A stretch of 64,000 bases of DNA from Ziziphus jujuba (GCF_031755915.1 NC_083383.1:22681001-22745000); one strand, 5' to 3'; shown: positions 47,462-60,800, counted from the stretch's first letter. Made by a program: numbers and translations. The notes: generated by a model not told the origin, from the sequence alone.

Positions 47462-47674
47462 TGATGAAATTTGGTGTAGGTTTATGTTGTTGTACCCTAT
47501 AGCACAATCATTCAAGGTGTTAGTCAAGAATGATTGTTGTTGGTTCTTGGTTCTTAAAAATTTTGTTTTTTTTTTTTGGTTTGTTAAGGTTTTGTTTCTG
47601 GTTTTAATGGAGGGTTTTTGGGGTTCTTGAGAAGGTTGTTAGCTTTTAGAAAGAAGAAGAAAACAAATGTAGTA

Positions 47675-47710
<36 letters not shown>

Positions 47711-48486
47711 GAAATTGTTGTTTTTCAAAATATGTTTTTTTTAATATTACTTCAACGTTTTTCATTACAATTTTCATACTTTTAAATACATCAAAAAGAC
47801 AATAAGACATGCTGCCATATTGAGCAATAAATACAAAAACATTAAAAGTAACCAACCAAGCCAAACTACCTCAACTAACTCTAATCAATGTGCTGGGCAT
47901 GCAAGAAACCTTCTTTAATGGGCAGTTCAGCTTGTCTGAGGCATTTCAATTTGAAACCCAGCTCCATTTGACTTAAAAATTAGAGGGAAGCCTTTTTGAA
48001 TATTAAACTGTGTTCTAGCCAAAAATTAGATAAAAAAAAGTCCATTTACCCATTCAAAAATAATCAAACCCGAGACAGTTTTGTCAAGATTTCTGGGCAA
48101 CAAAACTGCACAAGGGTCAGATTGTTTAGAGCTTAACTCAGCCTTCCCAGCTCCAAATTGGGCCATTCTTTTTGCTGCTGCTTCCTCTGCGTTTCTAGTT
48201 TATTATACCCAAAATTTAGATCCAAATCCCAAACCTTCATCAAACGGCATCCAAGGAAGTGGACTTATGTTGCTGGAAATACAATTCCAGCAACTAGACA
48301 AAAAGGCCCTAAGCTTTAGTTAATTTAGCTTAGGGCATTACAAAAAAGGATATTGTTCTTAAACATTACAAGATAAAATAAAATGAATAAACATAAATAA
48401 TATTTGGTCTTTGATGTTGCAAAATAAAGAGTGCAAGTGTAGCCGAACTACCTTGTACATTGTGGCAAGATCACCACATTTCAATA
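47462..48486 (-). mobile_element. Solo copia LTR inside LTR C, TSD TCGTA
   Basis: On the minus strand it matches the LTRs of the copia element at 50,272, from TATTGAAATGTGG (48,486; other copies TGTTGAAATG) to CCAAATTTCATCA (47,462). TCGTA is exact on both sides (47,457-47,461 and 48,487-48,491). It is 1,025 bp against 860-870 bp for the others because of about 140 extra bp (about 48,307-48,450). Confidence 0.9.
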
Positions 48487-49206
48487 TCGTAAAGGTTCGC
48501 AATATAATTGAATGCCTTAGTGTCCAATCTGGGCAATTTTGAAGTTGTAATAGTTAATCTATGACATTTAGTATGCATTGATGTCACTGATTTAATTTTT
48601 GGAAGCTTAAGAAGTATTACTAGAGGTGATCCGGTTATGAATCAGAAGTGAGTTGTATCTTTATGAGTGGAATTTTTTTCCATAAATATTTTAGGCATGT
48701 TAAATTTATGTTTTAGGGTTTTGATGCTTTATGAAAATTTTGATATATTATAGTTATATAATTATATACTTTTATATATATATATATATATATGAATGTA
48801 TAAGGTATCATTTCATGTGATTTTTAACAAGTTTTTAAATATCTTCAAATTTCAATATGCTCATGGAATGATTATAAATCTTGGGATTTAAATTGTTTTG
48901 ATGATTTTGATTACTGAGTATTGATGTTTTAAATGAACCATTAGATATTAAAAGGGTTTTTGAATATCATGGATTGATTTTGCTAAATTTAAGAGTTTCT
49001 TGGTATTTCATGGGATCAACAAGTTTTTAAGTATAAATGTGTATTTGTAATTATTGATTTATGGATTGGAATGGTTTGATTTATAAAATATTTCTAATGT
49101 AAAGGTTTATTTCAATATATGGAAATAAAAGGATAAATGATATTTTTATTATAGGATGCATGTGACATGTGGATTTGTGATATTATATACCAAGTCATGG
49201 TTACAA

Positions 49207-49364
49207 ATATGGATACAATTATGAATACAGATATAATTATATCTATATATATTACTCAATCCTCTGTTATTATCACGTGATATGAATATGGATACGATTA
49301 TGAATACAGATATAATTATATATATATATATATATATTACTCAACCCTCTATTATTATCACATG
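49207..49364. repeat. Tandem duplication, two 79-bp units in LTR C
   Basis: Units begin ATATGGATACAATTATGAAT and ATATGGATACGATTATGAAT and include a TA microsatellite and ATTACTCAACCCTCT-like text. It occupies roughly the same region of the LTR as the tandem repeats of A and B. Confidence 0.8.
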
Positions 49365-50271
49365 ATGTAAAAGCTGGTTGATAGGTATAGGCTATGGCAC
49401 CTTAGAACGCTATGACCGTATAACAATTTTCCCCTCCCAGACGGGATTTGTGATGTCTCAGAATGCTAAGGATCGTATGACAAGATTTAGTATTAGGCAT
49501 GCCATGCCACACAGGTTCTGGTATCATAAGGAATATGGTTATGAAACTATAATTATAGCTTATGGTTCATTTTTTAAAAATATAATTTATTTAGTTAAGT
49601 ACATAAGTTTATAACTGGTATATTTTGTGAAATGAGATTTAAGTACATAAGTTTAACAAATATTTTCATATGAAACAAGATTTGCTATATTTTGTGAAAA
49701 AATTCGTGGGTATTGTGAAATATGCTTTTCTAAATAGAGGAACTTTCAAAAGAGTGAAAGTGAAATCTTAAGAGTAATATTCTGAAGATAAATGATTATT
49801 TTCATAATATTATTTTATTATACTTGCTGAGCTTGCCTCATAGTTTTGTTTATGCCTCAATTAACAAGTTACATATATCACATCTAGGCATCTTCATTAT
49901 TCTTATAATATTCTGTTGCAGATATATTACTCTTTTCATTTAACTCTAATGATATTATGTTTTCTTTCCTTCATTGATTATTATGATGTATAAATTATAT
50001 TGAGCACCTATAATATTTTGCATATGCTCATCTGTACTACTTAGATTACTTTGGTGAATTAATTTAATTTGTATGACTCTTATATTATCTTTCTCTTTCT
50101 TGGGTCTCGGATTTTGGAACCCTTGATGTTTATGTTGATGATTTGTGGGAATTCATATTCAAAATATTTATAAAATTTTATCTGTATTGTCGACTTTTAT
50201 CCAAATTATGATGAAATTTTACTAGATTATGAATAGAGAATTCAACTGAGCTTCCCTAGATGGGACCAGTT

Positions 50272-51131
50272 TGTTGAAATGTGGTGATCTTGCCACAATG
50301 TGCAAGGGGCTTTTTGTCTAGTTGCTGGAATTATATTTCCAGCAACATAAGTCCACTTCCTTGGATGCCGTTTGAAGAAGGTTTGGTATTTGGATCTAAA
50401 TTTTGGATATAATAAACTAGAAACGTAGAGGAAGCAGCAGCAAAAAGAATGGCCCAATTTGGAGCTGGGAAGGCTGAGTTAAGCCCTAAACAATCTGACC
50501 CTTGTGCAGTTTTATTGCCCAAAAATCTAGACAAAACTGCCTCTGGTTTGATTTGTTTGGATGGGTAAATGGACTTTTTTTTATCTGATTTTTGGCTAGA
50601 ACAAATTTTAATATTCAAAAAGGCCTCCCTCCAATTTTCAAGTCAAATAGAGCTGGTTTTCAAATTCAAATGCCTCAGACAAGATGAACTGCCCACTAAA
50701 GAAGGTTTCTTGCATGCCCAGCACATTGATTAGAGTTTGTTGAGGTAGTTTGGCTTGGTTGGTTACTTTTAATGCTTTTTTATTTATTGCTCAGTATGGT
50801 AGCATGTCTTATTGTCTTTTTGATGTATTTAAAAGTATGAAAATTATAATGAAAACGTTGAGGAAGATATTCAAAAAATTTTGAAAAACAACATTTTTGG
50901 CTCTCTCTCTCTCTCTCTCTCAACTACTACATTTGTTTTCTTCTTCTTCCCAAAAGCTAACAACCTTCTCAAGAACCCCAAAAAAACTCCATTAAAACCA
51001 GAAACAAAACCTTAACAAACCCAAAAAAAACAAAATCAAGAGCCAAGAACCAACAACAATCATTCTTGACTAATACCTTGAATGATTGTTCTCTAGGGTA
51101 CAACAACATAAACCTACACCAAATTTCATCA
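50272..51131 (+). mobile_element. 5' LTR of the copia element
   Basis: 860 bp from TGTTGAAATGTGG to AATTTCATCA. It contains an inverted repeat near the start (TTGCTGGAA..TTTCCAGCAA, about 50,320-50,345) and a CT tract (about 50,901-50,920). Confidence 0.93.
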
Positions 51132-51143
51132 TGGTATCAGAGC
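51132..51143 (+). other. Primer-binding site (initiator tRNA-Met)
   Basis: TGGTATCAGAGC starts directly after the 5' LTR, an exact match to the usual plant tRNA-iMet site. Confidence 0.95.
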
Positions 51144-51330
51144 TTAGTGTAATTTCTTAGGACCTTGTGTGCTTTCAACCTAGACCATTTTATTTGTGAG
51201 AGGATCCCCCACCTAAAGCCTTCCAATCGAAACCAAAAAGGCTAGTTGAAACTCACCAAAACACCACCACCCGAGAGCTTGTTCTTGTGTCCATTTTTCA
51301 AAACTTTTCAAAAAAAAACCATTTTTTCAA

Positions 51331-54300
51331 ATGGCCTCACAATCCTTTGCAATCCCAACACCACCTAAGTTTGAAGGCCAAAACTATTCCATTTGGAGTA
51401 TAAAAATGAAAGCCTACCTTCAAGCCTTTGGTTTATGGGAAGTCATAGAAGAAGGTTATGTAGTGGAAGAGTTGAGAGCTAATGCAACCCAAGCACAAAG
51501 AAATGCACATGAGGCCAAAGTTGCCAAAGGGTTCAAGGCCCTCAGTACCTTGCACTCCTCCGTGAGTGATTCCATTTTTACAAGGATAATGTCATGCACA
51601 AGTGCTAGAAAGGTTTGGATAAAGCTTCAAGAGGAGTTCCATGGAAATACTAGAACTCGGCAAATGCAAGTTTTAAACCTAAGAAGAGAGTTTGAGACCT
51701 TGAAGATGAAGGAAAATGAGCTTGTCAAGGATTTCACGGAAAGGATGCTCAAAGTGATAAATCAAATTCGGGTCCTTGGTGAGCAATTGACCGATCAAAG
51801 GGTAGTAGAGAAAGTATTGGTGAGCTTACCTGAAAGATTTGAAGCTAAGATTTCCTCCCTTGAAGAATCTAGAAATCTTAGTGAAATAACCTTGAGTGAG
51901 CTCATTAATGCTCTTCAAGCAACCGAACAAAGGAGAGCCATTAGAAAGGAGGAGACCATAGAGAGTGCATTCTATGGTGGCCACGGCAACAAAAAGAAGA
52001 ATAAAGGAAGGAAGAGCAACAACACCAACCAAACTGGTTTTACGACCAACAACAACACAAACAACAACAAAAGTGGATGGAATCAACAACAACAACAACA
52101 AAGCCATCAAAACCGAGGAGGGCATCCACCTTGCCCTCATTGCAAGAAGCTTGGACATCCACCATCCAAGTGTTTTTGGAGGCCGGATGCATCTTGTGAA
52201 AGATGTGGAGGAAAAAGCCACATTGCCAAAGTATGGAAGCAAAGGAGACAACAAGCCAATGTGGTTAATGAAGAAGCCGAGAACCTATTTGTGGCCACAT
52301 GCCTTAAGGCCACAAGTAGTGGTCTCGGTTGGCTTGTGGATAGTGGTTGCTCACACCACATGAGTTTCCAAAAGGATGGTTTTATGGAGCTTGACCGAAA
52401 CTACAAAACCAAAGTGAAGATTGGTGATGGCCGGTTCATGGAAGTAGAAGGCAAAGGAGATGTGTACTTGAACACCAAGGAAGGTACCAAAATTATGAAA
52501 GATGTGCTATATGTTCCTAGTTTGTGTGAAAACTTGCTTAGTGTAGCACAATTGGTAGAAAGAGGCTTTGCTTTAAATTTTGCAAAAGATGGATGTATTA
52601 TATATGATGTTTGTGGTAATGAGCTGTTAAGGTACCATTGAAGGACAAAAGCTATATATTGGACCTAGTTAAGAATGAACAAGCCTTAAAAACCAAAGTA
52701 GAGTCCATTTCTCAACTTTGGCATAAAAGGCTTGGGCATTTTAGCTATGGTGCCATGAAAAACACTAATGCCATTGTGAAGGACATGCCAAAGATTGAGG
52801 AGATGAGAAGCCTATGTGATGTATGCCAACTAGGAAAATCCACACGGCTTCCATTCCCTAAAGCCGGTTCATGGAGAGCTAAGGAGAAGCTTAAGCTAGT
52901 CCATTCGGATGTGTGTGGACCGATGAGTTTGTCATCAATTGGAGGTTGTAAGTCCTAACCTTCATTAATGACTACTTAAGGATGTGTTGGGTATATTTTC
53001 TAACAACCAAGTCACAAGTGCTTGAGAAGTTCATGGAATTCAAGAAGATGGTGGAAACCCAAAGCAATGCAAAGATGAAGTGCTTAAGAACCGACAATGG
53101 TGGAGAATATACAAGCTTGGCTATGGAGGATTTTTGCAAAGAAAATGGAATGGTGCATCAATTCACAACACCATACACACCACAACAAAATGGTGTTTGT
53201 GAGAGGAAAAATAGGACCTTGATGGAGATGGCAAGGTGCATGATACATGAGAAGAACATGCTAAAGAAGTTTTGGGCCGAAGCCATATACACGGCTAGCT
53301 ACATCCAAAACCCAGCATACACCAAAGCCAATGAGTCCAAGACACCCTATGAGATATGGTATGGAGAAAAACCATCTTTGGACAACATAAAAATCCTTGA
53401 AAGTGTTTGTTTTCTCCATGTTCATCCACACATGAGAGACAAGCTTGACAAAAAGGCAAATGTGGGCATCTTGGTCGGCTTTAGTGAGGTTACCAAAGGT
53501 TTTAGGGTTTTCAACTTGGAAACCAAGAAACTTGTGGTAACAAAGGATGTGAGGATTGATGAAGATGCTGTTTGGGATTAGACAAAGGAGGAGCTTCTTG
53601 TCCATGAAGATAATGCTCGGTTGGATGATGAAGAAGAAGAAACCAATGACAATGACAATGAAGAAAATGAAGATGATGAGGAGGATGCACTTGAGACCAT
53701 TGGAGCCGAATTGGAGATTGGAGATGGTGTTAGAGGAGAAATGGCATTGTCCAAAATATATGAAAGGTGCAACGTTATTTTGAGTGATCCTACCAATGTT
53801 CAAGAAGCTATGCAAAAGAAAGAGTGGATGGAGGCCATGCAAACCGAAATGGATACAATAGAAAATAATGAAACTTGGTCTTTGGTTTCTAAACCCAAAA
53901 ACAAGAAACCAATTGGTGTAAAGTGGATCTTTAGGACCAAGTTCAACCCAGATGGAACAATATGCAAGCACACGGCAAGGTTTATGGCAAAAGGCTATAC
54001 ACAACAAGCGGGTGTAGATTATGGAGAGACGTTTGCACCAGTTGCAAGAATGGAGACCATAAGGCTCATCCTATCCATCTCAGCCTCAATGTCATGGAAG
54101 GTGTACCACCTTGATGTAAAGTCGGCTTTCTTGAATGGTGTGCTTCAAGAGGAGGTTTATGTCAAGCAACCCGAGGGCTTCATTGTTCAAGGACATGAGG
54201 ACAAAGTCTACCATCTACACAAGGCACTTTACGGGTTAAAGCAAGCACCTAGGGCTTGGTATGGCAAGATTGATGGTTACTTGATCACCAAGGCTTTAGG

Positions 54301-55325
54301 AGGAGTTCAAATGAGCCAAAACTATACATAAGGAATGAAGAAGGCATGGTTGTTATTTCACTCTATGTGGATGATTTGTTGGTCATTGGTGAAAATGAAA
54401 AGAATGTGGAAGTTTTGAAAAATGAACTTGAAAAGGAGTTTGACATGTCAAGCCTTGGTGAAATGAATTACTTCCTTGGAGTGGAAATGATGCAATGCTC
54501 TAGAGGTATCTTCATATTTCAAGAGAAATACACCAAATATCTTTTGAAAAAGTTCAACCTTGATGAATGCAAGCCAATGTCAACACCAATGAGCCAAGGA
54601 GACAAATATAAGAAGGAGGATGGCACTCCAAAGGTAAACCCGACCTTATATAGAAGCATGATAGGAAGTTTGCTCTATGTATGTTCATCAAGACCGGATA
54701 TTATCCATGCCACATGTGTTTTGTCTAGATATATGCAAGCACCATCCCAAAATCATTTTGTAGGTGCCAAAAGAATTCTTAGATACTTAAAAGGAACACA
54801 AGACTTTGGAGTTTGGTATGATAGGCAAGATGTGATGAGATTAATGGCCTACTCGGATAGTGATTGGACTAGATGCTTGGATGATATCAAGAACACTTCG
54901 GGGTATCTTTTTTCACTTGGTATTGGACCATTCTCATGGAATGCAAAGAAGCAAGCAACAACCGCTCAAAGCACACCGAAGCCGAGTACATTGCTTGCTC
55001 TTCATGTGCAAATCAATGCATTTGGCTTAGGAAATTATTGGAGGACCTTGGTTATCCTCAAGAGGGTTCAACCATCATCAAATATGACAACACTTCAGCC
55101 ATATCAATAGCCAAGAACCCCGTTCAACATGGAAGGACAAAACACATACCGGTGAAGTATCACTCTTTGAGGGAGTTTGAAGAAAATGGAGAAGTAAGCT
55201 TGGAATATATCAAGACCAAAGATAACCTTGCAGATTTCTTCACCAAGCCACTTCCAAAAGCAAGATTTGAGACCTTGAGGAAGCTTCTCAATATTTCCAG
55301 CAAGAACACCAAGGAGGAGTGTTGA
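51331..55325 (+). pseudogene. Copia gag-pol polyprotein with one stop and four frameshifts
   Basis: Gag, from ATG 51,331: PPKFEGQNYSIWSIKMKAYL and UBN2-type helices; zinc knuckle CPHCKKLGHPPSKC, then a second whose last Cys is replaced (CERCGGKSHIAKVW). Protease: WLVDSGCSHHMS (D-S-G). A frameshift near 52,625-52,635 precedes the integrase zinc site (HKRLGHFSYGAM, CDVCQLGK). Another shift lies near 52,950-52,965, then the integrase core RTDNGGEYTS and YTPQQNGVCERKN. A TAG stop is at 53,579-53,581. RT: GVKWIFRTKFNPDG, VYHLDVKSAFLNG, a shift near 54,290, then SLYVDDLLVIG. RNase H: AYSDSDWTRCLDDIKN, a shift near 54,975, then TEAEYIACSS and NLADFFTKPL. The stop codon TGA at 55,323-55,325 lies inside the 3' LTR. 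The lesions make it non-functional. Confidence 0.95.
55311..55319 (+). other. Polypurine tract of the copia element
   Basis: AAGGAGGAG directly precedes the TG of the 3' LTR. It is also coding (last residues of RNase H). Confidence 0.88.
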
Positions 55326-55947
55326 AATGTGGTAATCTTGCCACAATGTGCAAAGGGCTTTTTGTCTAGTTGCTGGAATTTTATTTCCAGCAACATAAGT
55401 CAACTTCCTTGGATGCCGTTTGAAGAAGGTTTGGGATTTGGATCTTAATTTTAGATATAATAAACTAGAAATGTAGAGGAAGCAGCAGCAAAAAGAATGG
55501 CCCAATTTGGAGCTGGGAAGGCTGAGTTAAGCCCTAAACAATCTAACTCTTGTGCAGTTTTGTTACCCAGAAATCTGGACAAAACTGCCTTGGGTTTGAT
55601 TATTTTTGGATGGGTAAATGGACCATTTTTTATCTGATTTTTGGCTAGAACATAGTTTAATATTCAAAAACGTTTCCCTCCAATTTTCAAGTCAAATAGA
55701 GCTGGTTTTCAAATTCAAATGCCTCAGACAAGCTGAACTGCCCATTAAAGAAGGTTTCTTGCATGCCCAGCACATTGATTAAAGTTTGTTGAGATAGTTT
55801 GGCTTGGTTGGTTACTGTTAATGCTTTTGTATTTATTGCTCAATATGGCAGCATGTCTTATTGTCTTTTTGATGTATTTAAAAGTATGAAAATTGTAATG
55901 AAAATGTTGAGGAAGATATTCAAAAAATTTTGAAAAACAACATTTTT

Positions 55948-55981
<34 letters not shown>

Positions 55982-56189
55982 TACTACATTTGGTTTCTTC
56001 TTCTTCCCAAAAGCTAACAACCTTCTCAAGAACCCCAAAAAATCTTTATTAAAACCAGAAACAAAACCTTAACAAACCCAAAAAAAAATAAAATCAAGAA
56101 CCAAGAACCAACAACAATCATTCTTGACTAACACCTTGAATGATTGTGCTCTAGGGTACAACAACATAAACCTACACCAAATTCCATCA
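55320..56189 (+). mobile_element. 3' LTR of the copia element
   Basis: 870 bp, TGTTGAAATGTGG to AATTCCATCA. It differs from the 5' LTR by scattered single-base changes, many of them G/A or C/T, and a longer CT tract. Confidence 0.93.
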
Positions 56190-56231
56190 TAGTTTGGATA
56201 TCTAAAAAGGACTCCATGGATGGTGTTGTCA

Positions 56232-56567
56232 CAAATATTATCCGAGTGTCTCTTTTAGGTATAAGCATTCACATTTATAAAGAAGCTTATATTGGGATCG
56301 AAAAATTTTGGAAGTAGGAGAAGTTTGGCGAACTGGTGATAGTCGGAGTTTAAAATTTATTGTGATCAATGGTCACCATACAAAGTTTTGAATTTTATCT
56401 TCATAGGTGCTTGATGGTGAATCAAAATTTGAAGTTTTATTGATACCTATTGGTGCTTGGAATGAAAATCTAGTCAGATCATGCTTTTCTCCTGATGAAT
56501 GTGATATTATTTTCAATTTCCCTACTGGTGAGGTTAGGAAAGAAGATAAATTTACTTAGCATGAATC
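56232..56567 (+). mobile_element. LINE segment 4: post-RT region
   Basis: Plus strand, one main frame: KYYPSVSFRYKHSH, a stop, RSLYWDRKILEVGEVWRTGD, SRSLKFIVINGH, VLLIPIGAWNENLVRSCFSP, DECDIIFNFPTGEV and RKEDKFT with stops. This is the L1 stretch between RT and the zinc-finger region and follows directly from segment 3. Confidence 0.9.
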
Positions 56568-56855
56568 TGTAGGAATTTTGTGAATAGAAATTATAAATAG
56601 TATTTATTTATTTAGTTTCCATAATACTTAAAATACTAGAATTTTATTTTAAAAATAAATAAATAAAATAATAAGAAATAGTGTTCTAATGAAAAGAACA
56701 CGACTTCAAACAGGAAAGGTGCCTTTTATTGGAAACGAAACAACTTTTAATACTTCGTATATTCTGAAGCACTGAGTTTCTTCATATAGGTGTGATCTTT
56801 CCTATAATAACAATTATTTGTTATTTTATTTTCATCATTCATTCATATAAAACAT

Positions 56856-56894
<39 letters not shown>

Positions 56895-57141
56895 CAAAAA
56901 TTATTCATTGTTTCTGGGAATTTGGAATGCTACTATTCTCAGAAAGTAGTCGTTGTATCCTAGAAGATATTCGCCATCTATTATACCATTAAGCATCAGT
57001 ACGAGGCGAAAATTGTCTTAAGGCCAAAGAATCAAATTCTTGCCTCGACTAAAATTTAATAGGTTTTTCTATCATCTTCTTCTTATGTGTGTGTACTTGA
57101 TGTTAATGTGTTTAGCAATAGAAACCATATTTAGGATAACA
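56568..57141 (+). mobile_element. 5' LTR of the second copia element
   Basis: 574 bp from TGTAGGAATTTTG to TTAGGATAACA. It contains a GA tract (about 56,861-56,889) missing from the 3' LTR. No standard tRNA-iMet site follows; the bases after it read ATCTTAAGACAAG, so the primer is unclear. Confidence 0.88.
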
Positions 57142-57894
57142 ATCTTAAGACAAGTTTCTATATTCTACTGTTAATTATTGTTTTTGAAATTATCTGGTTA
57201 GTTTTATACTTATTTCATTGTTATTTTGCCAGTAGTTTTCACATATAGGAATTTTATGAAATTATTGCTTTATTTGATTAAATTGTATGCATGTTCTTTG
57301 TTGCGGTGGTTTTACTTATATAATTGATTACAATTGCAAATTGAATTGCATTAATACTAGTTTATGGTATATGTGTCAATCAAATTGGCCATTGATGTTT
57401 TCTTGCTTCTTGTACTCTAATTTCGCATACACAAGCACCTTTTCACATATATTGTTTATTGTATATAACAATCAGGTCTTTTAAATTGTTTAATTGATTA
57501 CAATCTGTTATAAGGTTTTTACGGCAAAGGTAATTACTAATTCATTTAAATTCCTTTTATCTGTTGCTTAATTTTTATGTTGTTATACTATTTCAGTTGA
57601 GTATATAATTCTATTTAACCATTTATTCACATATAAAACTCTCTGGATCATAATTTTATGGTTATCAGTTAATTGAATTTTCGATTTCGTATAACATATA
57701 GTTAGAGCATCATTGTTTCTATATATCGATTTACATATACTATTCAGCTTTTAAATTGATTAATTTATCCATACAAATATTCATCCAATTGAATCTATAC
57801 TTTTGCTTAATATATTTTGGATACTTTATTTTGTACAAAATTCTTGAAGTATACTTTTTAAAGTAACTAGGTCTGTAACTTTGTTAACAGACAA
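57142..57894 (+). mobile_element. Leader of the second copia element
   Basis: T-rich untranslated sequence between the 5' LTR and gag, without coding content. Confidence 0.7.
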
Positions 57895-60800
57895 ATGGCA
57901 AATACAAGCCAAAATTCTATCCCTGCTCATGTAAATCATGGAGAGAAGCCCGAAAAGTTCAATGGTGCAGATTTTAAAAGATGGCAACAAAAAATTCTCT
58001 TTTATCTCACAACTCTGAATTTGGTAATTTTTTTGAATGAGAAGGCTCCCGTCGTTAATGAGAATGAAACAGATAGGACAACTGTAGCAGTCGTGGATGC
58101 ATGGAAACATGGAGATTTTCTATGCAAGAATTACATCCTCAATGGTTTGGACAACACACTATATAATGTGTATAGTTCAATTGAGACTTCCAAAGAACTT
58201 TAAGAATGTTTGGATAAGAAGTATAAAACTAAGGATGCTGGGATGAAGAAATTTATGGTTGGAAGGTTTTTAGATTTAAAAATGGTGGATTCTAAAACTT
58301 TTATGAACCAAGTAAAAGAACTCCAATTGATTCTTCATGAAATAAATGCTGAAAAGATGACTTTGAGTGAATCTTTTTAAGTTGCTATTGTTATAGAAAA
58401 GTTACCACCTTCTTGGAAAGATTTCAAGAACTAATTGAAGCATAAACATAAGGAAATGAGTCTTGAAGACCTAATTCTTTGTCTTAGAATTGAATAAAAC
58501 AATTGAAGCTCTAAAAAGAAGATTAAAACTCATTATCTAGAAGCCAAAGTCAAGTGATTGAGAATGGACTAAAAAATGGAAAAAAGAGAAAGTATTTTGG
58601 GCAAAATAATAACCAAGGGAATGCAAAGAAATTCAAAGGAAAATGCTTTGTGTGCAACAAGCAAGGTCATCATGCAAATGAATGTAGAAATCAGAAAGCA
58701 CAAAGTAACAACAAGAAGAATAAATCTCAAGCACACATAACAAAGGAAGATAAATTGTCAATTGACATAGAAGAAATGAACCTTGCTGCTATGATTTCTG
58801 AAGTGAATTTGGTTTGTAATAACAAAGAATGGTGGGTCGACACAAGTGCTACTAGACACATATGTTCCAATAGGAACATGTTTACTACTTATCATGGTGT
58901 GGACACAGGAGAACATATTTATATGGAAAATTCCTCAACATCTAAGGTTGAAGGTCAAGGAAAAATAGTTCTGAAAATGACATCCGGCAAGGAACTTACT
59001 CTCAACAATGTTCTTCATGTACCTAAAATAAGAAAGTATCTAATTTCTGGATCTTTGCTTAGCAAAAATGGATTTAAGTTAGTCTTTGTGGCTGATAAAT
59101 TTGTACTCATAAAAAATGGGATGTATGTAAAAAGGGGTATTTGACTAATGGTCTATTTAAAATGAATATAATGACTATTGTACTTCCCATCAATAATAAT
59201 AAAGTTAACTCTTCTACTTATATTGTAGAGTTATTTAATTTATGCCATGGTAGGTTGGGACATGTAAATTATGATGCATTACGCAAATTAATTAACATGG
59301 ACTATTACCTAAATTTGAGATTGACTCTAATCATAAATGTGAAACATATGTCAAAGCTAAATTAACTAGAACCCCATTTCAAAATGTGCAAAGGAGTACA
59401 TAACCTTTAGAATTAATTCATACCGATACATGTGATTTAAAATATATAAAAACTAGAGGTGGAAAAAATTATCTTATTACTTTTATAGATGATTGTACAA
59501 GATATTGTTATGTTTATTTATTGCAAACCAAAGATGAAGCAATTGAAATGTTTAAATACTATAAAAATGAGGTAGAAAACTAACTAAGCAAGAAATAAAA
59601 ACTTTGAGGAGTGATAGAGGAGGTGAGTATTAATCACTTTTTGAGGAATTCTGTTTAGAACATGGTATTATACACCAAACAACTGCTCCTTATTCACCAC
59701 AGTAAAATGGTGTAGCTGAATGGAAAAATCATACTTTAAAAGAAATGATGAATTTCTTATTGCTTATGTCTGATTTACCACAAAATTTATGGGGAGAAGC
59801 TTTATTAACTTCTAATCAAATTCTAAATAAACTACTTCATAAGAAATTAGATAAAACACCATATGAGTTATGGAAATGTCGAAACCTACATATAAGTACA
59901 TGAAAATGTGGGGATGTCATACTAAAGTTGCATTACCTTTTCCTAAAATGTCAAAATAGGACCTAAAACTATCGGCTGTATTTTCATTGGATATGCACAA
60001 AATAGTAGTGCATATAGAGTTTTGGTATATAAATATGATATTCCTAATATACATGTCAACATCATTATAGAATCGAGAACTGTATCTTTCTTTGAAGATA
60101 TTTTTCCTTAAAAAATAGGAAAAATTGATGGTTCACTAAAAAGGTGTCATGAGGATATGATTACCAGTAATAAACTCAAAGAGACACAAATGAAGGGAAA
60201 GAGGATGAACTATGATGCAGTACGAGAGTAAAACATTTAAGTAATTTAGTCCTAATTTTATGACTTATTTGTTAGAAAATAAACCTTAAACCTTCAAAGA
60301 AGCAATGTCAACTCCTAAGGCTCCATTTTGGAAGGAAACAACTGATAATGAAATTGATTTCATAATACAAAATCATCCATGGAAGTTAGTAGATCTTCCA
60401 CCTGGTACTAAACCATTAAGCTATAAATCAATTTTTAAAAGGAAATTAAAACCAGATGGTACCATTGATAAATACAAAGCTAGGTTCATGGCTAAAGGTT
60501 ACAAGCAAAAGGAAGGTTTGGACTATTTTGATTTTATTCACTAGTAACTAGAATTACATCAACTCAAATTTTGATTGCAATAGCAGCTTTGTATAATCTT
60601 GAAATACATCAAATGGATATAAAAACTACCTTTTTAAATGGAGATCTAGAAGAAAAGATCTATATGGAACATTTAGAGAGGTTTATAGTTCCAGGACACG
60701 AAAAGAAAGTGTGCAAACTGGTTAAGTCATTGTATGGATTAAAACAAGCTCCAAAACAATGGCATGAGAAATCTGATAATGTAACGATGACAAATGGCTT

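Larger units (their letters stand above)
50272..56189 (+). mobile_element. Nearly complete Ty1/copia element (5.9 kb), defective
   Basis: 5' LTR 50,272-51,131; PBS 51,132-51,143; gag-pol 51,331-55,325; PPT 55,311-55,319; 3' LTR 55,320-56,189. TSD is CAGTT (50,267-50,271) and TAGTT (56,190-56,194), one mismatch. It sits 42 bp inside the right end of LTR C. Domain order gag-PR-IN-RT-RNase H is that of Ty1/copia. LTRs are about 95% identical by eye, so the insertion is not very recent. Confidence 0.95.
46238..56231 (+). mobile_element. LTR C (same family as LTR A), interrupted by a solo LTR and a copia element
   Basis: The left end is near 46,238 (TATAATGAC, then AAAACATCCTAAATTTG, matching the TGTAACATCC start with an extra 18 bp or so). 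The right end GTTGTCA is at 56,231, beyond the copia element. TSD candidates TAAAT (46,233-46,237) and CAAAT (56,232-56,236) differ at one base. Removing the nested copia element (50,272-56,189) and solo LTR (47,462-48,486) leaves about 3.04 kb, matching LTR A (3.02 kb). The LINE frame resumes after it (VLKAK to KYYPSVSF). The exact left end is uncertain by about 20 bp. Confidence 0.75.

Noticed and set aside
53261..54007. 248-codon open frame on the minus strand
   Set aside because: It is the antisense shadow of copia integrase and RT, with no family signal of its own.
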